Shown: positions 1-7,917, counted from the stretch's first letter. The stretch is DNA of 9,510 bases from Thermoplasmatota archaeon (GCA_028289805.1 JANQNI010000291.1:1-9510); one strand, 5' to 3'. The notes: generated by a model from the sequence alone, not told the origin. Made by a program: numbers and translations.

Positions 1-1
1 G

Positions 2-160
2 GAGTGCAAGCGCCTCGTGGACTCCGGCCTCGACCTGCCCCTCGACGACGCCCTGTCGATGGAGGCGGCGGCCTTCGGCGGCATCTTCGGCACCGAGGAC
101 CAGGACGAGGGGATGCGGGCGTTTCTGGAGAAGCGCAAGCCGGATTTCAGGGGCGCCTGA
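2..160 (+). CDS. Enoyl-CoA hydratase/isomerase (crotonase), C-terminal fragment
   Basis: This is the last 52 codons of a gene that begins left of the window and ends with TGA. The visible protein has the typical crotonase ending: a helix with ECKRLVDSGLDL, then LSMEAAAFGGIFGTEDQDEG, then the tail MRAFLEKRKPDFRG. The acidic EDQDEG turn followed by AFLEKR.P.F.G is characteristic of enoyl-CoA hydratases. The family hydrates trans-2-enoyl-CoA in beta-oxidation or carries out related acyl-CoA reactions in the cytoplasm. The catalytic glutamates and oxyanion hole lie outside the window, so the exact reaction cannot be read. The last 14 bases overlap the 3' end of the Nudix gene on the other strand. 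An acyl-CoA dehydrogenase 3 kb downstream would supply the preceding step of the same pathway. Confidence 0.85.
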   Translation, partial: ECKRLVDSGLDLPLDDALSMEAAAFGGIFGTEDQDEGMRAFLEKRKPDFRGA

Positions 161-581
161 CGGCGTCCGCGTCCACCGCCCCCGATCCAGCGTCCGACCC
201 CGCGGCCCCAAGCAGCGCCCGCTCGTCGTCGTAGGTCAGCCGCGCCCGCGCCTCCTCGACGGTCAGCCACGCCACGGCCGCCACCTCCTTCGGGTCCGGC
301 GGGTGGCCGGTCTCCTCGCCGGCGTCCATGTGCCACCAGCGCACCTCCTTGGGGCGGCCCTTGACCTCGTAGTGGACGGTGCCCGCCGAGGGCCCGAGCC
401 GCGCGGTCCAGCCGGTCTCCTCCTGCACCTCCCGCAGGGCGCCCTCCTCCCAGGACTCGCCCCGGTCCAGCTTGCCCTTGGGGAGGCTCCAGTCGTCGTG
501 GCGGTGGCGGTGGACGACGGCGATGCGGCCGTCGCGGCGGCGCAGGATGCCGCCGGCGGCGCGGATGGGGCCGCGGCCCAT
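147..581 (-). CDS. Nudix hydrolase (MutT-like)
   Basis: A 144-residue protein with a complete Nudix box: G36, E42, R50-E51, E54-E55 and G57 in the order G-x5-E-x7-R-E-V-x-E-E-x-G-W, the Mg-binding catalytic helix that cleaves nucleoside diphosphates linked to another moiety. The N-terminal strand IRAAGGILRRRDG and the segment HDDWSLPKGKLDRGE resemble the Nudix domain of mycobacterial MutT1 and of Ap4A hydrolases, so likely substrates are oxidised nucleotides or dinucleoside polyphosphates; the substrate is inference. There is no histidine-phosphatase domain, unlike full-length MutT1. The last 15 or so residues are Ala/Gly/Asp-rich and probably disordered. The ATG overlaps the TGA of the upstream glycosylase (TGATG), which suggests translational coupling. 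The stop lies inside the convergent crotonase gene. The start is fixed by the conserved first strand. Confidence 0.93.
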   Translation of the reverse strand: MGRGPIRAAGGILRRRDGRIAVVHRHRHDDWSLPKGKLDRGESWEEGALREVQEETGWTARLGPSAGTVHYEVKGRPKEVRWWHMDAGEETGHPPDPKEVAAVAWLTVEEARARLTYDDERALLGAAGSDAGSGAVDADAVRRP

Positions 582-1270
582 CAGAGGCCCCCGGAGCGGC
601 GGGCGGTCCACAGGACGCGGGCGGCAGCACTGTTGTAGGGCGACCAGCGGGCGCGGGCCTCGTCGCGCAGCCACGCGGCGGCCTGCTTCTCCGGCACGCC
701 GTAGAACCGCTGCACGGCCAGCCGCACCCCCAGGTCCTCCCACGGGCAGACGTCGGGGCGGCCGAGGTGGAACAGCAGGAACATCTTGGCGGTCCAGGCG
801 CCGATGCCTTGGACGGCCGTGAGGGCGGCGACCACGGCGTCGTCGTCCAGGTCGGCCAGGCTGCCCAGGTCCAGGTCGCCGGATTCGACGCGGGCGGCGA
901 GGTCGAGGACGTAACGCGCCTTGGCCCGCGACAGGCCGGCGCCGCGCAGGGCGTCCTCGCCCGCCGCCAGCACCGTGGCGGGGCGGACGGTGCCGGCGCC
1001 GCCGACGGCCGCCTCGAAGCGGGCGTAGATGGTGCGCCCCGCCTCCAGGCTGACCTGCTGGTGCGTGATGCTGGTGCACAGGTCCACGAACGGGTCGGGG
1101 TCGCGGGCGGCCCACGGCTGCGGCGGGTCCGAGCGGGCCAGGTCCGCCAGGACGGGGTCGGTGGTGCGCCAGTGGGCCACGGCGGCGGGGAGGGTGGCGA
1201 GCACGCGATCGGTGGATTCGACGGCGTCCGCGGGGGGTCGGGCCACGCCGCCGCATGGAGGTCGGGGCAT
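581..1270 (-). CDS. DNA-3-methyladenine glycosylase II (AlkA/HhH-GPD family)
   Basis: A 229-residue base-excision repair enzyme that removes alkylated bases. Family landmarks in order: the helix around residues 64-74 (LCTSITHQQVS, matching the family's I-x-x-QQ-x-S), LSRAKARYVLDLA at 113-125, the helix-hairpin-helix GIGAWTAKMF at 155-164, then LGRPDVCPWEDLGVR with the expected catalytic aspartate D179, and the C-terminal W.PY.S.A...LW (209-221). The length is usual for the compact bacterial/archaeal type. It is the first gene of a two-gene unit with the Nudix hydrolase; both deal with chemically damaged bases. The start is uncertain: ATG at 1270 gives the longest form, but residues 1-20 are not family-like. 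The in-frame GTG at 1246 would sit about 29 bases downstream of the AT-rich GAATCGTTTC and fit a leaderless transcript. Confidence 0.92.
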   Translation of the reverse strand: MPRPPCGGVARPPADAVESTDRVLATLPAAVAHWRTTDPVLADLARSDPPQPWAARDPDPFVDLCTSITHQQVSLEAGRTIYARFEAAVGGAGTVRPATVLAAGEDALRGAGLSRAKARYVLDLAARVESGDLDLGSLADLDDDAVVAALTAVQGIGAWTAKMFLLFHLGRPDVCPWEDLGVRLAVQRFYGVPEKQAAAWLRDEARARWSPYNSAAARVLWTARRSGGL

Positions 1271-1280
1271 GAAACGATTC
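1271..1280 (-). promoter_or_regulatory. Weak AT-rich promoter-like element upstream of the glycosylase
   Basis: GAATCGTTTC on the minus strand is the only AT-rich patch in the 78-base gap between the MBL gene and the glycosylase. It touches the ATG at 1270, so it can be a TATA-like element only if translation begins further in, for example at GTG 1246, about 29 bases away. This is speculative. Confidence 0.25.
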
Positions 1281-1292
1281 CACCGTCGTTCC

Positions 1293-1309
1293 AGGCCCCT
1301 GCGGGGCCT
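1293..1309. repeat. Perfect inverted repeat AGGCCCC-TGC-GGGGCCT
   Basis: A perfect 7-bp stem with a 3-base loop lies in the spacer between the MBL-fold hydrolase stop and the glycosylase start. It could form a transcript hairpin at the end of the MBL message, or be a repressor operator for the glycosylase-Nudix unit. No clear T-run follows on the minus strand, so a classical terminator is not demonstrated. In DNA this GC-rich a 7-bp palindrome may also arise by chance. Confidence 0.45.
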
Positions 1310-1348
1310 CGGCGGCGCGCGGGGGGCGGCCCTCGTCGTGAAGCGGGC

Positions 1349-2317
1349 TCAGGCGCGCACGTAGCGGCGCACGCCGTCGGGTCCGGCCTCCATGCGCACG
1401 CGGCCGTCGAGTTCGAGGGCGTGCAGGTGGCCGACGACCTCCGCCATGCCCATGAACAGGGCGCCGTCGCCGTCGAGGCCCGGAAACAGCCGCCGGAACA
1501 CCGCGTGGCCGGAGCGGGGGTGGTCGAGGAGGGTGAGGATGCGGTCGCGGCGCGCGGCGTGGGCGTCGAGGTGGTGGTCGAGGACGGCGTCGGTGAGGAC
1601 GAAGGGGGCGCGGTGGCCGGGGAGGCACTCGACGCCCACGAAGCGGCGCAGTCCCTCCAGCGTCTCGACGTACTGGTGGAAGGCGCCCCGGTCGGCGTCG
1701 GCCAGTTCCACGGCGTTGCTGGTGATGCGCTCCAGCAGCGTGTCGCCGGAGAGCAGCACGTTGTCGTCGGTGAGGTAGCAGGTGCTCCCGGGCGTGTGGC
1801 CCGGCGTGCGCACCACCGTGACCTCCTCGTCGCCGAAGGCGGGGCGCGCCCCGTCGCCCAGGTCGCGCTCGATGGGGCAGTCCTCCAGCAGGGCATCCAC
1901 GTCGTCGCTGGAGGCCCGCGCCCGCTCCACGTCGGCGGCGGGGACGCCGTGGGCGCGCATCGCGTCGGCGTAGGCGTCGTTGCGGGGGGCCTCGTCGCGG
2001 CGGAACGTCTCCACGAAGGGCGCCTCCTCGCGCGGGCACACCAGGGGCACGCCGAAGCCGTCGTGGAGGCGGTGGGCGTTGCCGGCGTGGTCCACGTGGC
2101 CGTGCGTGAGGTAGAGGGTCAGCTCGGCGGGGTCAACGCCCGCCGTCCGCACCGCGTCCACGAGGTCCTGGAAGTGGACGGGGTCGTTGACGCCGCAGTC
2201 CACGAGGGCGGGCTCGGCGCCGGCAAACAGCCACGCGTTGACGGTCTTGAGCGGGAACGGGACGGGGAGTTCGATGCGCACCGGGCGGCCCCGTCGGGGG
2301 CCGGGCGGGGAGGGCAC
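1349..2317 (-). CDS. Metallo-beta-lactamase-fold hydrolase with C-terminal helical domain
   Basis: A 322-residue enzyme of the MBL superfamily with all metal ligands: THGHVDHAG (H72, H74, D76, H77), GHTPGST (H174), SGDTLL (D192) and LPGHRAP (H235). It should bind two metal ions, usually zinc, and hydrolyse an ester, thioester or similar bond in the cytoplasm. After residue 240 a helical module follows, ending with a winged-helix-like segment (EVVGHLHALELDGRVR), as in LACTB2-type and glyoxalase II-like members; the substrate cannot be told. Start: ATG 2317 lies about 25 bases from the centre of CCTTAAGG, the spacing expected for a leaderless archaeal message. GTG 2281, just before RIELPVPFPL where the conserved fold begins, is the alternative and would have a 36-base leader. 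The gene is divergent from the HTH_10 regulator. Confidence 0.92.
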   Translation of the reverse strand: MPSPPGPRRGRPVRIELPVPFPLKTVNAWLFAGAEPALVDCGVNDPVHFQDLVDAVRTAGVDPAELTLYLTHGHVDHAGNAHRLHDGFGVPLVCPREEAPFVETFRRDEAPRNDAYADAMRAHGVPAADVERARASSDDVDALLEDCPIERDLGDGARPAFGDEEVTVVRTPGHTPGSTCYLTDDNVLLSGDTLLERITSNAVELADADRGAFHQYVETLEGLRRFVGVECLPGHRAPFVLTDAVLDHHLDAHAARRDRILTLLDHPRSGHAVFRRLFPGLDGDGALFMGMAEVVGHLHALELDGRVRMEAGPDGVRRYVRA

Positions 2318-2338
2318 GGGCGGAGGCAGGGGCGGTCG

Positions 2339-2346
2339 CCTTAAGG
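2339..2346. promoter_or_regulatory. Palindromic TATA-like element CCTTAAGG, divergent promoter
   Basis: The 57-base spacer between the MBL gene and the HTH_10 regulator contains a single AT-rich island, CCTTAAGG. Its centre lies about 25 bases from the MBL ATG and about 32 bases from the regulator ATG, so as a palindrome it could serve both directions. The same 8 bases, extended to CCTTAAGGCG in the minus direction, recur before the lipoprotein hydrolase gene. By eye these are the only two TTAA sites in the window. No Shine-Dalgarno precedes either start. The role as a TBP site is inference from position. Confidence 0.6.
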
Positions 2347-2374
2347 CTCAAGGCCCCGGAACCGTTGCCCGCCC

Positions 2375-3073
2375 ATGGACGGGAGCGAGCCGTTGCAGCA
2401 GGTCACCTTCCGCGTCCAGCACGACTGCCCCCTCGCCCGCCTCTCCGCCGAGCTGGACACGGAGATGCAGGTCTGGAGCGGCCACCGGCTGGAGATCGTC
2501 TTCCTGCCCGCCGGCCGCCTCGCCCCCGAGCGCGTCCAGGACGCCGCTGCGCGCCACCTGGCCCCCGACCGCACCGTCCACGCCCCCGACGGGACGTTGT
2601 GGGTGTGGCGGCCGACGGTGGACCCCACGAGCAGCATCAGCCGCATCCTGGAGGCCCACGGCCTGCTGTGGCAGCAGCCGCTGCGCGTCGTGCGGGGGTG
2701 GGAGCACTACGACGCCCTCGCCCTCGCCGGCGGGGAGGGGGGCGTGCAGGCGGCCCTCGACGCCCTGCGCGAGGCCCACCCGACGCGCGTCGTGCGGCGG
2801 CGCACCGTGCAGCCGGAGGAGGTGCGGGCGAACCTGTTCTGGAGCCTGCAACCGGCCCTGGAGGCGCCCACGGACAAGCAGGCGGAGGCGCTGGTGGCGG
2901 CGCACGATGCCGGCTACTACCGCAGCCCCCGCCAGGCGACGACGGCGCAGGTGGCGGCGGGGCTCGGCGTCGCGCGCAGCAGCTTCGAGGAGCGGCTGCG
3001 CGCCGGCGAGAACCGCGTCATGGACGCCGTGCTGCCGGTGCTGGCGTGGACGCGCGGGGCGCGGGAACGGTAG
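2375..3073 (+). CDS. HTH_10 (bacterio-opsin activator-type) transcriptional regulator
   Basis: A 232-residue regulator. Residues about 165-222 form the HTH_10 domain typical of archaeal Bat-like proteins: TDKQAEALVAAHDAGYY, then SPRQATTAQVAAGLGVARSS, then FEERLRAGENRVMDAVLPVL, ending in the amphipathic helix that often follows. The N-terminal part (about 8-160) starts with TFRVQHDCPLARLSAEL. The F.V.HDCP..LS motif is common at the start of archaeal HTH_10 regulators, and C18 might take part in sensing, though this is speculation. The middle region VLWV-like strands and WEHYDALAL suggest a small ligand- or signal-binding fold I cannot name. The gene sits between the divergent MBL hydrolase and the acyl-CoA dehydrogenase (53 bases downstream), so it may control either. 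There is no Shine-Dalgarno; the CCTTAAGG element about 32 bases upstream would give a leader of only a few bases. Confidence 0.85.
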   Translation: MDGSEPLQQVTFRVQHDCPLARLSAELDTEMQVWSGHRLEIVFLPAGRLAPERVQDAAARHLAPDRTVHAPDGTLWVWRPTVDPTSSISRILEAHGLLWQQPLRVVRGWEHYDALALAGGEGGVQAALDALREAHPTRVVRRRTVQPEEVRANLFWSLQPALEAPTDKQAEALVAAHDAGYYRSPRQATTAQVAAGLGVARSSFEERLRAGENRVMDAVLPVLAWTRGARER

Positions 3074-3098
3074 GACGGGCCCCGCCGGCCACCAACGC

Positions 3099-3105
3099 TG
3101 AAAAC
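3099..3105 (+). promoter_or_regulatory. TATA-like element TGAAAAC before the acyl-CoA dehydrogenase
   Basis: TGAAAAC is the only AT-rich patch in the spacer 3074-3126 and its A-run is centred about 25 bases before GTG 3127. This spacing matches a leaderless archaeal transcript and supports the GTG start. The element is weak and its role is inferred from position alone. Confidence 0.4.
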
Positions 3106-3126
3106 GGGGACCCCCGTGCGCGCCCC

Positions 3127-4266
<1,140 letters not shown>

Positions 4267-4284
4267 CCCGTCCTGCGTCGCCGG

Positions 4285-4294
4285 TTCTATGAAT
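4285..4294 (+). promoter_or_regulatory. TATA-like element TTCTATGAAT before the Cys-rich membrane protein
   Basis: This is the only AT-rich patch in the spacer after the acyl-CoA dehydrogenase. It is centred about 26 bases before ATG 4316. It contains the earlier in-frame ATG at 4289, which is therefore more likely part of the promoter than a start codon. The assignment rests on composition and spacing only. Confidence 0.45.
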
Positions 4295-4315
4295 CCCGGC
4301 GCACGTGCCGTCCCC

Positions 4316-6106
4316 ATGAGCGGAGGCTCCGACGCCCCGTACCTGCCCCCCGAGGACGCCATCAAGCTCCAGCCCCCCGCCGGGCAGCCGCCCGCCCCCC
4401 GGCCGGCGCCCGAGCCGGAGCCTGCACGGCACCCCCCGCGCGGCGACGGCCTGCCCAAGGAGTCCCTGACGGCCGCCCTGCTGTTCGCCGCCGGCGCCCT
4501 GCACCTGGCGCTGGTGGACGACCACCTGGCCCACGCCCGCGGCGCCGGCCTGTTCTTCCTCGGCATCGGCTTCGCCCAGGTCGCGTGGTCCTTCCTGTAC
4601 CTGCGGCGGCCCACCGAGGTCCTCGGCCGCGTCGGCCTGGCGGGCCTCGTCATCGCCCCCTCGCTGCTCTACGTCCTCACCCGCATCGTCCGCGCGCCGT
4701 GGAGCGACGCGCCGGAGGCCGTGGACCTGCTCGGCGTCGTGACGCTGCTGGCCCAACTGGGCGCCCTCGTGCCCCTCTGGAGCGACTGGCGGCCCCGCGT
4801 CGACGCCCCCACCGCCCGCGCCGTCCTGGGCGTCGGCGTCCTCCTGACCGCCGGCCTCTACACCAGCGCCATCGCCGCCGAGAACGTCGACTGGCTCTCG
4901 GAGGCCCAGGAGGCCCACAGCCACGGCCCCGGCGGGCACGACGACCACGGGGACCACGCCGGCCACGGTGGCCACGGCGGCGACTTCGTGGGCGTCCGGG
5001 GCGAGGTCACCGTCGGCAACCGCTCCTACTACGGTCCGGCGGACGGGACCGCCATCAGCGACTGGTGCCGCGCCGTCGGCCACCCCGACAGCGACTGCTG
5101 GCTGACCTTCCTCAACGACATGGTCGTCGCCGAGGGCAGCATCCCCGCCTTCGACGCCCTCGTGGAACTGACCGAGGTGGAGCCGGACGCCAACGCCCGC
5201 AGCCACGACCTGGCCCACGTGCTGGGGCACACGGCGTACCAGGCCTACGGCCTCAACGTCAGCCTGACGCTGGGCGAGTGCAGCTACGAGGTCTTCCAGG
5301 GCTGCATCCACGGCGCGCTGCAGGCGTTCTTCAACGACCTCGCCGCCCAGGGGCTCCCCCTCGACGAGGACAGCCTCGGCGGCGTCTGCGACGCGGCCAC
5401 CTCCAGCTTCGAGCGCTACACGTGCTACCACGGCGTCGGCCACGGCGTCATGATGCACTCCACCTACGACCTGCACGGCAGCCTCGAGACGTGCGACCTG
5501 CTGCGCGACTGGTTCGACGAGGCGTCCTGCTACGGCGGCGTCTTCATGGAGAACGTCGTCGCCTACCTGCACAGCCTCGACCCCGACTACGTCCCCCACG
5601 ACCACGGCGGCGGACCCCCCGTCTACTGGGTCGACGAGGAAGACCCCGCCTACCCCTGCAACGTCGTGGACGACGACTACAAGCGGTTCTGCTGGAAGAT
5701 GCAGACCAGCCTCGTCCTGCACTTCAACGGCGGCGACTTCGAGGCTGCCAGCGGCGTCTGCGACGAGGCCGGCAAGCAGCGCCTGGCCTGCTACGCCAGC
5801 CTCGGCCGCGACGCCGCCCCCCACGCCGGCCGCGACCCCGGTCTCATGATGCAGTTCTGCTCCCACGGCGCCGAGGACGCCCAGCACGTCTGCGTCAAGG
5901 CGTTCACCGCCGGCGTCATGCTCCAGGCCAACACCCCCGAGGCCGGCCTCGACCTGTGCCCGCAGCTGCCCGAGGACTTCCGCGCGACGTGCTACAAGGA
6001 GGTCGGCAACCAGGCCGACTCCCGGCTCAAGGAGGCGGCCGAGGCGTTCTGCGACGACCGTGTCCCGGAGGCGTACCGGGAAGCGTGCCACGAGGGACGG
6101 GCGTAG
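4316..6106 (+). CDS. Five-TM membrane protein with His-rich linker and nine-Cys-pair external domain
   Basis: A 596-residue protein (605 from the upstream ATG 4289; positions use that longer numbering). A Pro-rich cytoplasmic tail (20-58) precedes five hydrophobic segments at about 59-77, 86-104, 111-131, 145-164 and 176-196, which would place the C-terminus outside. A linker at 210-229 carries seven histidines separated by Gly and Asp. The rest (about 235-605) is a soluble domain with all 18 cysteines of the protein, in nine C-x(7-11)-C pairs, often followed by an aromatic residue and HG or GG (CIHG 339-342, CYHGVGHG 379-386, CYGGVFMEN 414-422). HDLAHVLGH (306-314) puts three histidines on one helix face. 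This suggests an external, disulphide-bonded helical solenoid, possibly metal-binding. I know no named function; related HGxGHG/FMEN sequences occur, from memory, in uncharacterised environmental proteins. It ends 9 bases from the convergent hydrolase. Confidence 0.9.
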   Translation: MSGGSDAPYLPPEDAIKLQPPAGQPPAPRPAPEPEPARHPPRGDGLPKESLTAALLFAAGALHLALVDDHLAHARGAGLFFLGIGFAQVAWSFLYLRRPTEVLGRVGLAGLVIAPSLLYVLTRIVRAPWSDAPEAVDLLGVVTLLAQLGALVPLWSDWRPRVDAPTARAVLGVGVLLTAGLYTSAIAAENVDWLSEAQEAHSHGPGGHDDHGDHAGHGGHGGDFVGVRGEVTVGNRSYYGPADGTAISDWCRAVGHPDSDCWLTFLNDMVVAEGSIPAFDALVELTEVEPDANARSHDLAHVLGHTAYQAYGLNVSLTLGECSYEVFQGCIHGALQAFFNDLAAQGLPLDEDSLGGVCDAATSSFERYTCYHGVGHGVMMHSTYDLHGSLETCDLLRDWFDEASCYGGVFMENVVAYLHSLDPDYVPHDHGGGPPVYWVDEEDPAYPCNVVDDDYKRFCWKMQTSLVLHFNGGDFEAASGVCDEAGKQRLACYASLGRDAAPHAGRDPGLMMQFCSHGAEDAQHVCVKAFTAGVMLQANTPEAGLDLCPQLPEDFRATCYKEVGNQADSRLKEAAEAFCDDRVPEAYREACHEGRA

Positions 6107-6115
6107 GCCGGACCG

Positions 6116-7915
6116 TCACTCGACGTTCGCGTACGGCTGCGGCGCCTCCACCACGATCGTCTCGTCCACGGGCAGTTCCAGCCACGCGCCCTCCAGCTCG
6201 ATGGTGATGAGGCCCCCGTCGCTGACGGGCTGGAGGTTCGGCGCCGGCGAGCCGACGGTGTTGCCGGAGGCGACGAGCACGACGCGGTTGCCGGCGTGCA
6301 GCACGTCGTCCTGGGGGAAGAAGGCCACCCGGACCTCCTGGCGCTTGCCGGAGACGTCGCCGTCGCCCGACGCCAGGCTGTCGACGTGGTTGAGGCTCTG
6401 GGCGGCGAAGTTGACCATGCGCAGCGTGCCGTCGGGCAACTCCTCGCCGAGGCTCAGCACGAGGCTGGCACGCTGCCCCTCGGCGGTGACGTTGGCGTGG
6501 AAGACCGGCAGGCCACTGACGTGCCAGTCGGATTCCAGGGGCTCGCTCTTCCAGACGACGCGGTCCGGCAGGCCCTGGGCGGTGACGAGGGCGCTCGTGA
6601 GGCCGCCGTGGGTGTCGTGGTAGGACGCCGTCCCGGTCGCCTCCTGGCCCAGCGCGCCGTCGCCCAGGGCGAACCGGTGCCAGGCCACGTCCGTGGGAGG
6701 CCACGCCTGCTCGTGGCGCCAGACGCCGTCGTCGTCCTGGACCTGCACGGAGGGCGCGTCCAGGATGCCCGTGTCGACGCCCTTGAGGAACTGGTCGAAC
6801 CAGGCGACGAGGACCGTGTCCCACCAGTCGCTGCGGCAGGAGCGGCCCCGGTCGGCGTCCTCGTCGTACTCGCACTCGGCGGACGCCCCGGTGGGGGCGG
6901 GCCAGGCGTGGCCCCACTGCCCCAGCCACGCCTTGTACGGCACGCCCGTCTCCTGGACGGCGGACAACCAGTCCTCCATCATGTGGGGCTTGACGTTCCA
7001 GTCCTGCAGCCCGTGGACGTAGAACACGCTGGCGCGGTCGGGATTGCGGTCCCACGACGCGCGCAGTTCGGCGTGGAAGTCACGCACCTGCCAGTAGGCG
7101 TCCTTGTTGCCGTCGGCGGTGGAGGAGACACCGCCCTCCTGCACGTCCACCTGGTCCGTGCACGCCTCGCCGGCGGCGGCGGTGGCGACGTGGGCGGGGT
7201 CGCCCAGCAGTTGCGCACCCCCGGAGAGTCCCGCGGGGCTGGCGCCGACCATGGCCCAGTAGTACGTGTTGAAGCCGAAGCCCTGGACGTTGATGGGGAC
7301 GCCGTTGACGAAGTTGTACTTGTACAGGTCCGAGATGCCGCTGATGGGGACGATGGTCTTCAGGGCGGGGGGCGCCTCCACCCACACGTCCTGGGGCGTC
7401 GTGCCGGGGTAGGAGACGCCGATGAGACCGACGTTGCCGTTGCTCCAGGACTCGGCGGCCATGTGCTCCACGACGGCCGCCGTGTCCTTGGCCTCCTGGG
7501 GGCCGCCCTGGGTGAAGCAGCCGCCGCTGTTGCCGGTGCCGCGCACGCTGCTGACGCCCACGGCGTAGCCGCGGCCCACCAGTTCGGCGCCGAGGCGGCC
7601 GAGGCTCTCCGGCTCCCCGCCGCCGTAGTAGGGCGTCACCTCCAGCACCACGGGGAAGGGGCCGTCGCCCTCGGGCTTGACGATCCAGGTGTCCAGTTCG
7701 ACCAGTTCGTCGAGGGCCGTGCGCAGGTTCAGCGTCACCGTGGGCACCGCGACGTGCTCGGACAGGTCACGCAAGTAGTCGGCCACCGGAGCGGGGGCCA
7801 GGGCGTCGGGCCCCGCGTCGACGTCGGCGGCGTCCAGGTCGTCGCGTTCACCATCCAGGCACCCGGCCAGGGGCAGCAGGAGCAAGCTCAACAGGACGAC
7901 AGCGGGCGGCTTCAT
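6116..7915 (-). CDS. Secreted lipoprotein, CocE/NonD-type hydrolase (Xaa-Pro dipeptidyl-peptidase S15 family)
   Basis: A 599-residue alpha/beta hydrolase. Residues 1-19 are a lipoprotein signal peptide with lipobox LAGC (C19), then an acidic Asp/Ala-rich stretch to about 40, so the mature enzyme should be tethered outside the cell. The S15-type core begins near LRTALDELVELDTWIV. Catalytic residues follow the family pattern: nucleophile S168 in GVSYPG, D305 in HGLQDWNV and H336 in LGQWGHAWP. The part from about 410 to 599 is the beta-rich PepX C-terminal domain (WKSEPLESDWHVSG, LRMVNF, VRVAFFPQDDVLHAGNRVVL). The family cleaves N-terminal Xaa-Pro dipeptides or esters and amides; the substrate is not evident. 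The start is set by the signal peptide; an upstream ATG at 8188 would bury it. CCTTAAGG lies about 28 bases upstream, indicating a leaderless message. Confidence 0.94.
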   Translation of the reverse strand: MKPPAVVLLSLLLLPLAGCLDGERDDLDAADVDAGPDALAPAPVADYLRDLSEHVAVPTVTLNLRTALDELVELDTWIVKPEGDGPFPVVLEVTPYYGGGEPESLGRLGAELVGRGYAVGVSSVRGTGNSGGCFTQGGPQEAKDTAAVVEHMAAESWSNGNVGLIGVSYPGTTPQDVWVEAPPALKTIVPISGISDLYKYNFVNGVPINVQGFGFNTYYWAMVGASPAGLSGGAQLLGDPAHVATAAAGEACTDQVDVQEGGVSSTADGNKDAYWQVRDFHAELRASWDRNPDRASVFYVHGLQDWNVKPHMMEDWLSAVQETGVPYKAWLGQWGHAWPAPTGASAECEYDEDADRGRSCRSDWWDTVLVAWFDQFLKGVDTGILDAPSVQVQDDDGVWRHEQAWPPTDVAWHRFALGDGALGQEATGTASYHDTHGGLTSALVTAQGLPDRVVWKSEPLESDWHVSGLPVFHANVTAEGQRASLVLSLGEELPDGTLRMVNFAAQSLNHVDSLASGDGDVSGKRQEVRVAFFPQDDVLHAGNRVVLVASGNTVGSPAPNLQPVSDGGLITIELEGAWLELPVDETIVVEAPQPYANVE

Positions 7916-7917
7916 CA

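Noticed and set aside
147..2039. A 630-codon open frame on the minus strand spanning three genes
   Set aside because: Only its last 144 codons (the Nudix hydrolase) look like protein; the rest is Arg/Pro/Gly-rich sequence out of frame with the clear glycosylase and MBL genes.
767..2344. Long open frame on the plus strand opposite the glycosylase and MBL genes
   Set aside because: Its translation is Val/Gly/Ala/His-rich low complexity, the usual shadow of a GC-rich gene; the opposite strand has intact catalytic motifs.
4289..4315. ATG 4289 as the start of the Cys-rich membrane protein
   Set aside because: It lies inside the AT-rich promoter-like island, and ATG 4316 has the spacing seen for neighbouring genes. 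It is not excluded, since both are in frame.
4916..4980. The His-rich stretch as a DNA tandem repeat or CRISPR-like array
   Set aside because: The repeats of CACGG/GGCC type are short and irregular, and follow from the codons of a His-Gly-Asp protein linker. No spaced identical repeats are present.
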